Origin: Nematocida ironsii
Lineage: Eukaryota; Microsporidia
Assembly: GCA_001642415.1 (NCBI GenBank)
Contig: LTDK01000094.1
Span: forward strand, 1 to 64,000
Length of the DNA stretch: 64,000 nt
Reading direction: 5' to 3'
The position numbers were made by a program, and so were the translations under genes. This document shows, one piece after another, positions 28,127 to 38,147 of the stretch. Below the pieces are notes generated by a model. It searched no databases and was not told the DNA's origin. It saw only the letters and a list, made by a program, of their open reading frames with translations. Position 1 is the stretch's first letter. The number at the start of each line of letters is the position of its first letter.

Positions 28127-28684
28127 ATGAGAATAAATCGCGCCAACCTTGTGCGCACAATAATATACGGGACCTCAGCTGTTCGAATATCTGAGCCAGG
28201 AGTGGATGCAACGCACAGGTGGAAAGTATACATCAGAGGATATAAAAACACAGATATAAGCTATTTCATTAGAAGTGTTACATTCAAGACACACGAAACA
28301 TTTGCAAATCCAACACGGACTGTAGATACTCCGCCCTTTGAAATTGAAGAGTGTGGGTGGGGAGAGTTTACAATAGCGGCCAAAATATATTTTGTAGATA
28401 CACATGAAAAGCCTCTTATGTTTTCTATCTCGCTCAAGCTCCATGCTGACGTAAACAACAGAGTGATCGGGGACGTTCCGTACGAGACAGATGCAATTAT
28501 AAATGAAAGACTAGACACAATTGTATTTGAAAGTCCCACGGAGGCACTGTATAAAATAATAAAAGAACGAGAAGACCCAGAACTAGACCCGGATGTTCAA
28601 GAAATAGTTGATGATGAAAGAAATAGAATAGAGAGGGCAATTGACTATCTAATAGAAAAATTGAGCGAAGACTCCTCTCCGTAA
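28127..28684 (+). CDS. YAF9: YEATS-domain protein YAF9/GAS41
   Basis: 185 residues. The YEATS domain (about 10-115) contains HRWKVYIRGY, FKTHETFANPTR, PPFEIEECGWGEFTI and KIYFVD, which align with the acyl-lysine pocket of GAS41/Yaf9. A C-terminal helix (about 150-180) resembles the family coiled coil. Yaf9 is a subunit of NuA4 and SWR1, linking acetylated H3 to H2A.Z deposition. It is divergent with the Tim17/22-like gene, with 14 bases between start codons. Confidence 0.93.
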   Translation: MRINRANLVRTIIYGTSAVRISEPGVDATHRWKVYIRGYKNTDISYFIRSVTFKTHETFANPTRTVDTPPFEIEECGWGEFTIAAKIYFVDTHEKPLMFSISLKLHADVNNRVIGDVPYETDAIINERLDTIVFESPTEALYKIIKEREDPELDPDVQEIVDDERNRIERAIDYLIEKLSEDSSP

Positions 28685-29065
28685 TCCATAAATTTTAGAA
28701 ATTCTATTTCTTATTATGCCTAGAAAAGTATTTCTATTAATATTTTTGGTGTTAAAAATATATAAAGTGTGCATTATTAACCTCTAGTGGCATTGCGACA
28801 TTTAACCAAATTATTTTAAGTATATCAGTTGTTTTTATGTGAAGACCCGCGAATTTATACTGTTTTCTGTTTAGTGTGTTTCTTTTTCGAATTTATGCTA
28901 CAGAATATATAAAGTAGCAGTAGGGGTGGAATGGATGTGTGTCTATCTTTATGAATTTCGGGTTATATGTAGGCAGTGGTGCTGGTATTTATTAAGGAAT
29001 GCGCATAGTGAAATAAAATAAAATCAATGCTTTTATAGAATAAGCTGGGAATATTTTTTAATAAA
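28685..29065. other. Intergenic region upstream of POB3
   Basis: 381 bases. It holds a TTTCGGGTTAT motif copy (28955-28966), 100 bases before the POB3 start and in the same orientation, and ATATATAAAG near 28758 and 28913. No gene seen. Confidence 0.5.
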
Positions 29066-30544
29066 ATGGAAGTTCTCACACTAGACAATGTCTACTACAG
29101 CAGAAAAGAAGGTCTACAAAAGGCTGTGGTGAAGATGGCATCCTCTGGGATTGGGGTGAAACTGCACGGGGTGGCTGACATTATCACAATGCCTGCAGAT
29201 GGGATAAAAGAAATCATTGAGCACTATGGAGTAATTTCCCACACGCTAAAAATAGTTATACAGAATGGAGCTGTACATATAATAGATGGGATTACAGCAG
29301 AACACTTAGAGAACATTAAGCAGTACGCAAAGAAGCACTACAAGCTAAACATATATCACAAGTCTCTCTGCGTGGAGGGCAATGTACATGGCACGATTGA
29401 ACTGCAGAATGTCTCGCTAGAGTTTAAGTCGCAGAACAATGCTATTTTTGATGTGCCGCTTGAGGCGATTTCAAATGCGTATGAAAGAAAGGGAGAGGGA
29501 ATTATAGACATAAATGAAACATACTTTGGCGTATCTGAGATTCGTTTTGGGTCCCTGAAAGAGGAAAGCAATGTTGTCCAGCTAGTAGATCTGATAAAGA
29601 GCTCTACTGTGGGGTCTGACCAACTGGAGATTTTCTCAATTGATGAGGTTACTTCTATTCTACCAAGAGGGAAATACAAAATCACGCTTACATCTTCCTA
29701 TATACATCTTATTGGAAAGAGGTACAGCCATCAAATGCTTTACAGTAGCATTTCTCGGCTGTTTTATTTAGAGAGAAATGCGGAGGAAGGTGTGGAAGAA
29801 ATGTCATATCTTATTTTTGAGCTGAATACTCCGGTTAGGCAGGGCCAGACAAGGTACCATTTTGTAAATCTGCTTGTGCCTGAAGAAAAAGTAAAGATGA
29901 TTCTGGGTAAGAACTCTACTATTATATATCCAGAAGATGAGGAAGAGCCGCCAGTTGATCCAGAAGAGAAGAAGAAGATTGAAGAAAAGGGGATTGACTA
30001 TATTCAAGAAGGCATTCTGTCTGGATGCGTAGTAGACATGGTGGAGAAGTTGTCTGGTATTAAAGCAATGAACACGGGAACATTTGCTACTTCTACGGGA
30101 GGAAAGGCGTTGAAATGCTCTCTAAAGGCGAACGAGGGGTACTTGTACCCGCTAAAAAACGGATTTTTGTTTGTCCCACAAATTGTGTATATTGAGTACA
30201 GCCATATTAAAACGGTTGAATTCAGCAGAGTGAATTTGAGCTCAAGAACAGCAAAAACTTTTGACGTGCGTGTAATTTTACTGGATAAAAAAGAGTACAT
30301 GTTCAATGGGATACAGAAGGTCGACTACAATGCGCTTGAGACATATCTAGGCAAGAAGGATGTCAACTGCCTGAATGAGGTGGTTAACGAAGAGTGGGCC
30401 GCAGCTGTGTCTGACGAGGATGAAGAAACTGCTAGTGAGGGCACAAGCGGAGATCTTTCGGAAGAAACAGAGGAGACAGAAAAGGAAGAGGAAGAGTCTG
30501 CTGCACACTCTGGCTCGGGTTCGGCTGAAGAGTCTAATGAATAA
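29066..30544 (+). CDS. POB3: FACT histone chaperone subunit POB3/SSRP1
   Basis: 492 residues. The N-terminal PH-like dimerisation domain with Spt16 (about 1-110) is followed by the tandem PH (SSRC) domains (about 170-430, with EIFSIDEVTSILPRGKYKI and SSYIHLIGKRYSHQMLYSSI, then RVILLDKKEYMFNGI) and an acidic tail after residue 440 rich in Glu, Asp and Ser. No HMG box is present, as in yeast Pob3, so an Nhp6-like partner would be needed. FACT disassembles and reassembles nucleosomes during transcription and replication. Confidence 0.93.
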   Translation: MEVLTLDNVYYSRKEGLQKAVVKMASSGIGVKLHGVADIITMPADGIKEIIEHYGVISHTLKIVIQNGAVHIIDGITAEHLENIKQYAKKHYKLNIYHKSLCVEGNVHGTIELQNVSLEFKSQNNAIFDVPLEAISNAYERKGEGIIDINETYFGVSEIRFGSLKEESNVVQLVDLIKSSTVGSDQLEIFSIDEVTSILPRGKYKITLTSSYIHLIGKRYSHQMLYSSISRLFYLERNAEEGVEEMSYLIFELNTPVRQGQTRYHFVNLLVPEEKVKMILGKNSTIIYPEDEEEPPVDPEEKKKIEEKGIDYIQEGILSGCVVDMVEKLSGIKAMNTGTFATSTGGKALKCSLKANEGYLYPLKNGFLFVPQIVYIEYSHIKTVEFSRVNLSSRTAKTFDVRVILLDKKEYMFNGIQKVDYNALETYLGKKDVNCLNEVVNEEWAAAVSDEDEETASEGTSGDLSEETEETEKEEEESAAHSGSGSAEESNE

Positions 30545-30847
30545 GTAATAAAAAGACACCTTTATGATTTTAACTTTCTTACTGCTGGGCTTTCTATTTC
30601 GGATTAAAGAAATCGGTTTTCTCTTTTTATACTAAAACTTCAAGTTACACTAGCAAACAATAATTATTTCGGGCTATTTCTAATTAACGATATAAAAAGT
30701 AAAAACAACAAAAATCAGTATAACCTCTATATAACCAGAAATAAGAAATACAAACTTTTATTTCAGATAGAAAGAGCTTATGCTAAATTGTCTGAAAATT
30801 TGAGCCATTCGGCTATTGCTTTAATTTATCATTCAAGCGCTTTTAAT
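30545..30847. other. Convergent intergenic region
   Basis: 303 bases between POB3 and the secreted coiled-coil gene, with a TTTCGGGCTAT motif copy (30666-30677, plus strand). Nothing else seen. Confidence 0.5.
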
Positions 30848-33598
30848 TTAATTCTTGATCAGGGTTCTTTTGTGTTCGCACTCTGCAATATTTTGATCTG
30901 TTATAAGAGAGCTGTTTCTTAGGCTTTCAATTTTAGTTACTGCATGGTTCACACCGCTAGTGATTTCTGCCAAGTATGCAAACATATCTTCTTTTAGAAG
31001 CATAGATGCGATTGCGGTCAGTTCTTCATTGTTTTCGTACTCCGACCTATGCAAAGCTTCATATGTATGTTTTATTTTATTTGTGTACTCCATTAACGTT
31101 TCATTATGTGCAGACATCAGATCCTTTTCTTCTTTATTTTCTTTATTTAGAATATAAAGAGAATTTTTTAGTTTCTCTGAATACTCTTTTTTTATTTTTT
31201 CTTTTTCTGCTAAGGCAGCACTCTGTGCAGTAATGTTTTTATTAATGTTTTCTAATTGTGTTTTTTCTAGCTCTGCCGTCTTATTACATGCTGCTATTTT
31301 ATTTTGTAAATTAGAAACAGTACTTTTGTGGCTTGCGTCCTGGGCTTCCATCTTAGAAACAATGTCTAAATCGAGTGAGCTCTTGGGAAGCCCTGCCCAG
31401 TCCCACAGTGATTTTATAAATTCTTTATTTTTATCATGAATGGTACTTTTGCCTTTTGTGGCGTTTCCTTTAGAATTATCATTCAATAAAAGATCGACTA
31501 GATTGGATGTTCCCTCTACAATTGCCTCAATTTTTTCTATTTCCTTTTTCTTACTTTCTTCAGCAGCAAAGCTCTTTTTTTGTGCAGCTAGCTTCTGTGC
31601 TAGAAGCCCCTTCTCTTTTATCAAGTCAGTTTGCTCTTTTTGATTTTTTGCCTCTTTTTCTAGATCACTCAGGGCTTTTTCCCTTTTCTTGTGTTCTGCC
31701 TTTAATTCCTCAAGCTTTTTAATTACATCTGCTTTTCTTTTATTAAGATCTTTTTTCTTATTAGTTATTTTTTGATTCTTTTCTAGTGCTTCAGTCATAG
31801 TCTTATTACTATTGGATACTTGAGTTTTTATATAAGACACAAATCCATCCAACTGTTCTATTGTCTCTGTTCGCTCATTTGTTATTGCTGTCTGGTTTTC
31901 TCTCTGATTAACTAGTAAATTCTCCCATTTAAGTATGCTGCTATACATTTCTTCTGCAGTGGCAGTTGTTTTTAGATTAAGCGCATCTTGAATGCACATA
32001 ATGTAATCTGTGCGGTTACACTGTGAATCTGTTATATTCCAGCTCTTGCTGAATTCACGAACTGCTTTATCCAAAACCTTTGAAGCTGCATATGGAGTAG
32101 TTTTTTCTTTCTGAATTAGCTCCCAGAATCTACTTCTAAGATTAGAAACCTCTTGGTCGATTATACTAGGTGTAGTTGTTACTGGCTTACGTGTGGTAGA
32201 TGTGAAGCTACGCACTCCTGGAAAATATGCAGAATCGGCAGCTGGTGTTTTTCGATTATATTGTGTGCCCTCAGATCTTTTTAAAGACTGTTTGCCTAGT
32301 TCTTCTATACTAAGATCATAATTTGCCATTACATCAGCAAACAAATGTGGAGTAGCTCTGGCAGCTTCTGATGGTATGGATGGATTTTGCTGCTTTCCAC
32401 CTTTTTCTAGTTTTTTCTGCAATAAGTTTGTTTCAATTTGTTCCTTTACATGCATTGCTTCATTTAAGTCGTAGTTAAGAAGTATTTTATGCAATTGGTA
32501 GTAAACTACAACGGGGTTTAATATATTTTGCTTTTTCGCTATGTCTTTACGGGTATATGTTCTTTGGGGTAACATCTGTGTCTGTGCACTAAGCACCTCT
32601 CTAAAGTTATTCAAAGATTCAATATATTGTAGAGAAAGATTTTCTTTAAAGTTTGCTATGTAAGCTTGATTATTAGTAAGATAATTTTTCACTAAAGAAC
32701 TCCATTCACTATTTGGCCTTGTAGAAATTTCTATTTCTAATAGTCGCTTGTTTTCCGCTAGTTTGTTTTTTAGTTCTGTATAAAAGTGGCCTATGTTCTG
32801 TGTATGTTCATTGTTTTTCTGGTCAAGCTTTGTTTTTTTATTTATCATTCGAATTACAGATTCTACTTTATATAGGTTTAAAACTGTCTCATGCATAATA
32901 AAGCCATCTAGTGAATTTAGCTCTAAAAAGAGGGCATTGGAAGATTGCTGCTTACATAGCTCCTCTATGTGCTGTGAATTTTCTATAGAAGAAACCTCTG
33001 CCAAGTAGTCTAAGTTTTCTATTGTTAGTTCATTATTAATAAAGTATGTCCACTCAAAAGTTGAGGCATTAACTGCAGCTCTAGAGTTTATAACATCAAT
33101 CATTCTTTTATGCTTATTATTGACTGTTTGTATAGAACTTTGTATGTTTTCTATATGTTTTTCAGCCCATGTATGTAATTTCTGGTAGAGGATAGACTGC
33201 TGCCTGCTACCATTAGGAAATACTTTATTCATGTTTGATATAATTCTTTTTATATCATCTGTATGCTTAATAAAGTATGCATCAGTAGGGCTTCTTCTGC
33301 TTTGTATGGCTCTTTTCTTTCTTGCACCGCCCTTTGTTGGATCTTCTACTCCATATTTATTAGAAGCTTTCTTAATTGCTCCTAAAACAGATTTGCTTAT
33401 ATTTTCTATTCTTTGTTCTCTATTGGCACTTTCCAAATTAAGCAAAGAATTATTTAAAATATGTATATTACTAAGATTTACCTGGGCTGTGGTGTTAAGT
33501 AAGCTTCCTTGCGATATTACTGCACATAGAATATATGTGGTCTTAAATAAACCTCCTGTAAGTATACACATCCACCATTTCATTATATTTCTTTTCAT
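30848..33598 (-). CDS. Large secreted coiled-coil protein, unidentified
   Basis: 916 residues from an ATG. The N-terminus (about 1-38, core WMCILTGGLFKTTYILCAVI) fits a signal peptide or signal anchor. A basic site, GGARKKRAIQSRR, near residue 95 could be a processing site. Residues about 610-850 are long Lys/Glu coiled coils with several NxT/NxS sequons. No domain is recognised and no second membrane span is seen. Size, secretion signal and coiled coil recall polar-tube or spore-wall proteins of microsporidia, but there is no sequence evidence for a specific one. It borders the second AT-rich island. Confidence 0.72.
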   Translation of the reverse strand: MKRNIMKWWMCILTGGLFKTTYILCAVISQGSLLNTTAQVNLSNIHILNNSLLNLESANREQRIENISKSVLGAIKKASNKYGVEDPTKGGARKKRAIQSRRSPTDAYFIKHTDDIKRIISNMNKVFPNGSRQQSILYQKLHTWAEKHIENIQSSIQTVNNKHKRMIDVINSRAAVNASTFEWTYFINNELTIENLDYLAEVSSIENSQHIEELCKQQSSNALFLELNSLDGFIMHETVLNLYKVESVIRMINKKTKLDQKNNEHTQNIGHFYTELKNKLAENKRLLEIEISTRPNSEWSSLVKNYLTNNQAYIANFKENLSLQYIESLNNFREVLSAQTQMLPQRTYTRKDIAKKQNILNPVVVYYQLHKILLNYDLNEAMHVKEQIETNLLQKKLEKGGKQQNPSIPSEAARATPHLFADVMANYDLSIEELGKQSLKRSEGTQYNRKTPAADSAYFPGVRSFTSTTRKPVTTTPSIIDQEVSNLRSRFWELIQKEKTTPYAASKVLDKAVREFSKSWNITDSQCNRTDYIMCIQDALNLKTTATAEEMYSSILKWENLLVNQRENQTAITNERTETIEQLDGFVSYIKTQVSNSNKTMTEALEKNQKITNKKKDLNKRKADVIKKLEELKAEHKKREKALSDLEKEAKNQKEQTDLIKEKGLLAQKLAAQKKSFAAEESKKKEIEKIEAIVEGTSNLVDLLLNDNSKGNATKGKSTIHDKNKEFIKSLWDWAGLPKSSLDLDIVSKMEAQDASHKSTVSNLQNKIAACNKTAELEKTQLENINKNITAQSAALAEKEKIKKEYSEKLKNSLYILNKENKEEKDLMSAHNETLMEYTNKIKHTYEALHRSEYENNEELTAIASMLLKEDMFAYLAEITSGVNHAVTKIESLRNSSLITDQNIAECEHKRTLIKN

Positions 33599-34399
33599 TG
33601 TAGGGATATTCTATAGTGTATTAATAGATTGTTTCTGATGCCATAAAATCTACAAAATCATTTTTATAGAGTTTATTTCAATCATATTTTATATATTTCT
33701 TTGTTTATGCTCTTAAACATGTTATTTAATAAAGATTTGTTCACTTATTTAATTTTATAGAATGCCTATTATTGGTTATCTGTGTATTTACTATCACCAT
33801 ATACTTTTCAGAACTAGCATTTTCTCTTACTGAAACAATCAAACAGAAACAATGACACTTAGCAGTATTATAAATAACACAAAGAAATATATATATAAGT
33901 TTCCAGATTTTACTCATGGCCAATAATAGTTTACATTTAAAAAAGAAAACAGCAAGTGTAAACGTACAAGTATTTCAAATTTAAATACATTACTTTCTTT
34001 CATTCTTTTTGTTGTCACTAATAAAGCTAGGTAAACCATTAAATGCCATCTTATAGGAGTTTTATCTGGTATAATATCGTTCTTGTTGGTCTATTGCCTT
34101 TTATTATTAGTTTTATTCAATTCTTCTTTTTCTTTTTTCTCTCCCTCCTTTATGCTTTTATTTCTACTCTTACTATATTAAATACAATAATCCTATAATA
34201 CTATAGAAGTTACATACCTAGTCAATTCACACTAATATAGAGTGTCCGCCCTTCTATTCCACTACATACTAGAATTATAGCCACTCCCACTATCATAACT
34301 AATAGTTAATAATGAAATGTTTGCATCCACTCACACAAGTTTGTATATTATACGCGCACACATCCTTACTAACTCCCCTCTCTATTTATTCCTGCCCTC
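33599..34399. other. AT-rich intergenic region
   Basis: The first 0.8 kb of a 2.2-kb stretch without genes. The plus strand is pyrimidine-rich at 34110-34170. No frame here is convincing. Confidence 0.5.
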
Positions 34400-34800
34400 C
34401 TTACATGCCATACAATCTTGGCCTTCTTTGAAGAGCCCCTTCGCAAAAATAACCTGACGAAAAACTCTGCTGCAGGGGTATGAAAAGTGAGGAAAATGCC
34501 CAGAAATTGGCCCAAATATTCGGGTTATGTCGGGTTGCAGGGGTATACTTACCGTAAAGGGAAAAGTTGCGTCCCAAAGAGGAAGTAGAAAATATGTGGG
34601 GTATAAATAGAGAACGAAATTTAAATTTTATCCACAGGGCGAGAGACTTCTCAGCCACAGACAAATACATTGTCGGGCATGGAAACACTCATAACTGTGG
34701 GTCAGTCCGAAATAAAATCACCTGTGGCCAGATTGGTTGGCTACGTGTTCGGTGTGGGGGCCAGCCGGCTTGTGGCCCCCTTGTTTCTTAACTTCTTCAT
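34400..34800 (+). ncRNA. GC-rich non-coding patch, candidate structured RNA (strand uncertain)
   Basis: A compositional island inside very AT-rich sequence. GTATAAATAG at 34600-34609 looks like a TATA box; about 30 bases on, the plus strand enters CCACAGGGCGAGAG and later a stable hairpin, GGGGGCCA...TGGCCCCC (about 34755-34779), followed by TTGTTTCTT. CCACAG/CTGTGG pairs recur along the patch. The frames at 34401-34688 (minus) and 34567-34791 (plus) overlap each other and show no domain. A TTCGGGTTAT motif copy lies at 34518-34528. I could not match it to SRP RNA, RNase MRP, U3 or a spliceosomal RNA. Exact ends unknown. Confidence 0.35.
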
Positions 34801-35846
34801 CAATCCTATTATAATTCAGGAATAAAATTAAAAAAATATCCTGTCAGAAAAAAATGAAAAAAGTATAATTATAGTATAATTAGTCAGTGTATAGTAGTAT
34901 ATAGTAGTAATAGAACAAGGAGAGAATTAAATAGTATGATCTAGGTATGCGCATAACATATACGCATAGACTATCATCTGCTAGTTTATAATTTAACCCG
35001 CTTTTGTTTAATGAAGAGAGAAATTGTTCATTTCTTTACTTCTGTTAATGCTCTCAGTATATATTATAGTCTCTTGTAATTAATTTGAATATAAAATAAC
35101 TTGAAATTATAATATGTAATATTGTGCTTATCTATTTTATATTCTATTGCATATGATATTATGCAGATTCTTTTAATAATAACATGGTTTGCCTCTAGTT
35201 TTAGTATAATTATTCTTTACTTATATTCTATTATACTATTAAATATTTAAATATTTTATGTAGAAATAAAATATGTTCACTTTTTCTATGAAATATTTCA
35301 TTGAATATGAGTTTATTACAAGAAGAATAAAAGAAAATAAAATAAATATAGAAATTATTTAACACATACATAGAAATAATTAGTAAAAACCCTCAAAAGA
35401 AATACAACCGCACACTAAAGATTTATACCAATTAAGAACCACTGAACAAACAATTATATTTTAAACATCAAGTGAAGCACTTTTATTGAATTATTATAAT
35501 ACGGTGGGTTTAGGATTTAAGTTCAAACGGGCGGAAGTTGTCTATAGTTATATGTTCTAGTATAAATATATTAAATTGTCTTTCTATCTATGCTCAGAAT
35601 AGAAGATTTCTAAGAAATTAACTATAAACTGCATATTTGAGCTATTGCTATAGAGTAAGAAAGAAAAAATAAAGTACTAAAATGACTATTATAGTAATGT
35701 AAACAATACAGTCAGATAATGGCCGAATAAACAAGTTATTATAGCTAAAGTATTTTGCTAGTATGCTTTTTCTTATTGATTATTTAAAGTTTTTGTTAAG
35801 TGCTGTCAACAAATTAAACCAAGATAAAATTTTATTAAACTAATTA
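34801..35846. other. AT-rich intergenic region
   Basis: About 1 kb of strongly AT-rich sequence downstream of the secreted gene fragment. No gene or RNA seen. Confidence 0.55.
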
Positions 35847-38147
35847 TTAATATATAGCTCCCTTAGTAATATTAAGCATTTTTTCTTTATAGAAATTTAG
35901 TTGGATTATGCGTGATTTTGAGGTGATTCGGTGAGTGTTAATTAAAGCACTTAAAATATCATAATGTATGCCGTATTTGCATCCGTTATAGTTATTGTCT
36001 CTTATAGATATAGTTCCTTCATTACTTTTTTTAATTTCATGTAGCTTACTATTTTTAATGGCGCGTGAAATATCTTTTAGAATGAATCTCGGATCATAGT
36101 CCTTTTTATAGATTTTTTTCTTTGAAATAGGATCGATTATTTCATCTTTTGCGTTTTGATCCATTAAATATGAATTTAGTCTTTTTAAAAGATCTTTCAT
36201 AGTAAGGCAGAAAATAGGACTAATTTTATAGTCAATATCAGCGCGGCTTTTATAGAAACAGTGCCCATATAATGCGGTATTCACAGAAGGATTTTTGCGC
36301 TGTAGCATGTCAATAAAAGAAACATGGGCTGGTTGGTTAACAACACTCCATTTAGTTCTTTCGTCTTTTATAGTACTATCAAACTTGTATGTTGTATACT
36401 CATAAACACTTTCATAGAATTTTGTGCACCAAGTTATAGAATAAGTTTTGGAATTAGTTTTCTGCTGAATATTCATGCAGTAGCATTGTGGGTCTTCATA
36501 GAACTCTGTTGAATGTCTTATGAAGAAATCACTGTAGTAGTGCTTAATGGCATAGTTTAAATCAGATTCTTGCATATGCCACATCAATCCCAATAGTACT
36601 TTTTGGTTATACATTGGTGATTCTGAAGAGTATGCTTTGCTGTTAGAATATCTATAAATCTCAGTATAGTTAATTGGCATTAGGTTTTTATATTCATTCC
36701 GTATAACTGCTGCATCACAATTAATACCATTCTTGTCATAAGGCCCAAGCACAGCACCAGAAATCATAATCTTAGGAAGAAATAGTGGTATTCTTGTCTT
36801 ATTCATATTTTCATCCTTAACATTATTTTTGACTTCAGATGAATAAACAAACTGTGCAAAACAGAACTCGGTTTCATAGATGTCTTCTTTTATGTAATAG
36901 AATACTACATTACAATTCTCATTTTCTATTATCTGTACTGTTTTATTAAAATGAGTTTTTTCTGTTATTAGTGACCAGGTTCTATCTTGTTTACTGTATT
37001 TGAATGGATATACATTCCCAGTCTTACAATTTTTTTTATTATTTCCGATGTTGAAAGTCTTTTTTAGATAAACTATTATGTCTTTAATTGTATGAAACTG
37101 ATAGTTTATAGTTGTACCAGTTTTTTGTTTGTATACGTAATATGGAAGGTGAATCATTGTAACTGTGTGCCACTCATTGTCTACAAATTGCACGTGGTAG
37201 TGGTCTTTTATGCTTAGTAACATGCTAGTTTCAATAGAAATATTATTTTCTGATGTGTGTGTTACATTAATATCATGAATAATATTAGTGTTTTCTATTT
37301 TATCTATGTATTTTATGTTTGTAATAAATTTAAAATATTTTTGAGCCTTCACACTAGCTGCTCCTAGCAGCCTGTTATGTGCTCGGGTTGTATGCATGTT
37401 ATTTATATGAATCAGCCTAGTTCTATTTTTAATAGCATTTTTTTGAGATGGTTTTAATCTATACGATATTCTATAATATTTATAAAAAAGACTAACCGTA
37501 CTAAATACTAGATTATACACTTCTATTGTATTGGAATATTCTACGTGTTTAACGATATTTTGTTGTAATTTAATTTTTTTAATTCGGTTGTATGACTCTT
37601 TTGCCAATTCTTCATCTTTCTGTGCAGTGTGTATAAGATATGTCATAATATATTTTAAATATGGTAGTTGTTTAATCTTTAAATCATCTATAGATTCTAG
37701 TACAGTAGTGGTATTATTATTCGGCTTACTCTTTATTATTATTATTTCTTTTTTAAGTTCTTTGAAAAACTCATTAACTATGCTTTCTGGCATTTTATAG
37801 AAGTCTTCGTATACCTCTGGTATTAAAAGAATGGTATTCAACTTCTCTTTAAGTTTTATATCCTTTTCTTTCCCTTTTATATCGATTAGGCTGTTTATAC
37901 CACTACAGCAGCAGTATATATTTACTTCTTTATTCAGCCAAATATCACCAAGAGTTTCTTCTTTCCTATTAGTATAAATACAACTTTTATAGTAGTTTAT
38001 GGTTGGGCCATTTTTTTCAATATAAATAACCAGATCATTTAGAAACCCATCATAGTATAATGGGTCTAGTGAAGTGTAATTATTAAGAATTTTTGTTTCT
38101 GATATATTCTTAATCACCGGCTTTAGAAAAATAAACTCTACCCGCAT
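35847..38147 (-). CDS. C-terminal part of a probable frameshifted secreted protein
   Basis: 766 codons from an ATG at 38145-38147, with no signal peptide of its own and no recognised domain. The product is Lys/Asn/Tyr-rich with scattered Cys residues (IYCCCSG; DPQCYCMN). Its open frame begins right behind a stop codon that overlaps the end of the upstream 234-codon signal-peptide frame, so the two frames hand over within about ten bases. The simplest reading is one gene of about 1000 codons carrying a single -1 (or +2) frameshift: a young pseudogene, a sequencing error, or two overlapping genes. Confidence 0.6.
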   Translation of the reverse strand: MRVEFIFLKPVIKNISETKILNNYTSLDPLYYDGFLNDLVIYIEKNGPTINYYKSCIYTNRKEETLGDIWLNKEVNIYCCCSGINSLIDIKGKEKDIKLKEKLNTILLIPEVYEDFYKMPESIVNEFFKELKKEIIIIKSKPNNNTTTVLESIDDLKIKQLPYLKYIMTYLIHTAQKDEELAKESYNRIKKIKLQQNIVKHVEYSNTIEVYNLVFSTVSLFYKYYRISYRLKPSQKNAIKNRTRLIHINNMHTTRAHNRLLGAASVKAQKYFKFITNIKYIDKIENTNIIHDINVTHTSENNISIETSMLLSIKDHYHVQFVDNEWHTVTMIHLPYYVYKQKTGTTINYQFHTIKDIIVYLKKTFNIGNNKKNCKTGNVYPFKYSKQDRTWSLITEKTHFNKTVQIIENENCNVVFYYIKEDIYETEFCFAQFVYSSEVKNNVKDENMNKTRIPLFLPKIMISGAVLGPYDKNGINCDAAVIRNEYKNLMPINYTEIYRYSNSKAYSSESPMYNQKVLLGLMWHMQESDLNYAIKHYYSDFFIRHSTEFYEDPQCYCMNIQQKTNSKTYSITWCTKFYESVYEYTTYKFDSTIKDERTKWSVVNQPAHVSFIDMLQRKNPSVNTALYGHCFYKSRADIDYKISPIFCLTMKDLLKRLNSYLMDQNAKDEIIDPISKKKIYKKDYDPRFILKDISRAIKNSKLHEIKKSNEGTISIRDNNYNGCKYGIHYDILSALINTHRITSKSRIIQLNFYKEKMLNITKGAIY

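Noticed and set aside
27819..28251. Longer starts for the Tim17/22-like gene
   Set aside because: They lie inside YAF9; the first Met outside it gives a family-like N-terminus.
34540..34570. ATACTTACCG as a U1 snRNA 5' end
   Set aside because: The ten-base match is tempting, but no Sm site or U1 stem-loops follow, and no introns are seen in this window.
34567..34791. 74-codon plus-strand frame
   Set aside because: TTG start, no domain, and it overlaps TATA and hairpin features of a possible RNA gene.
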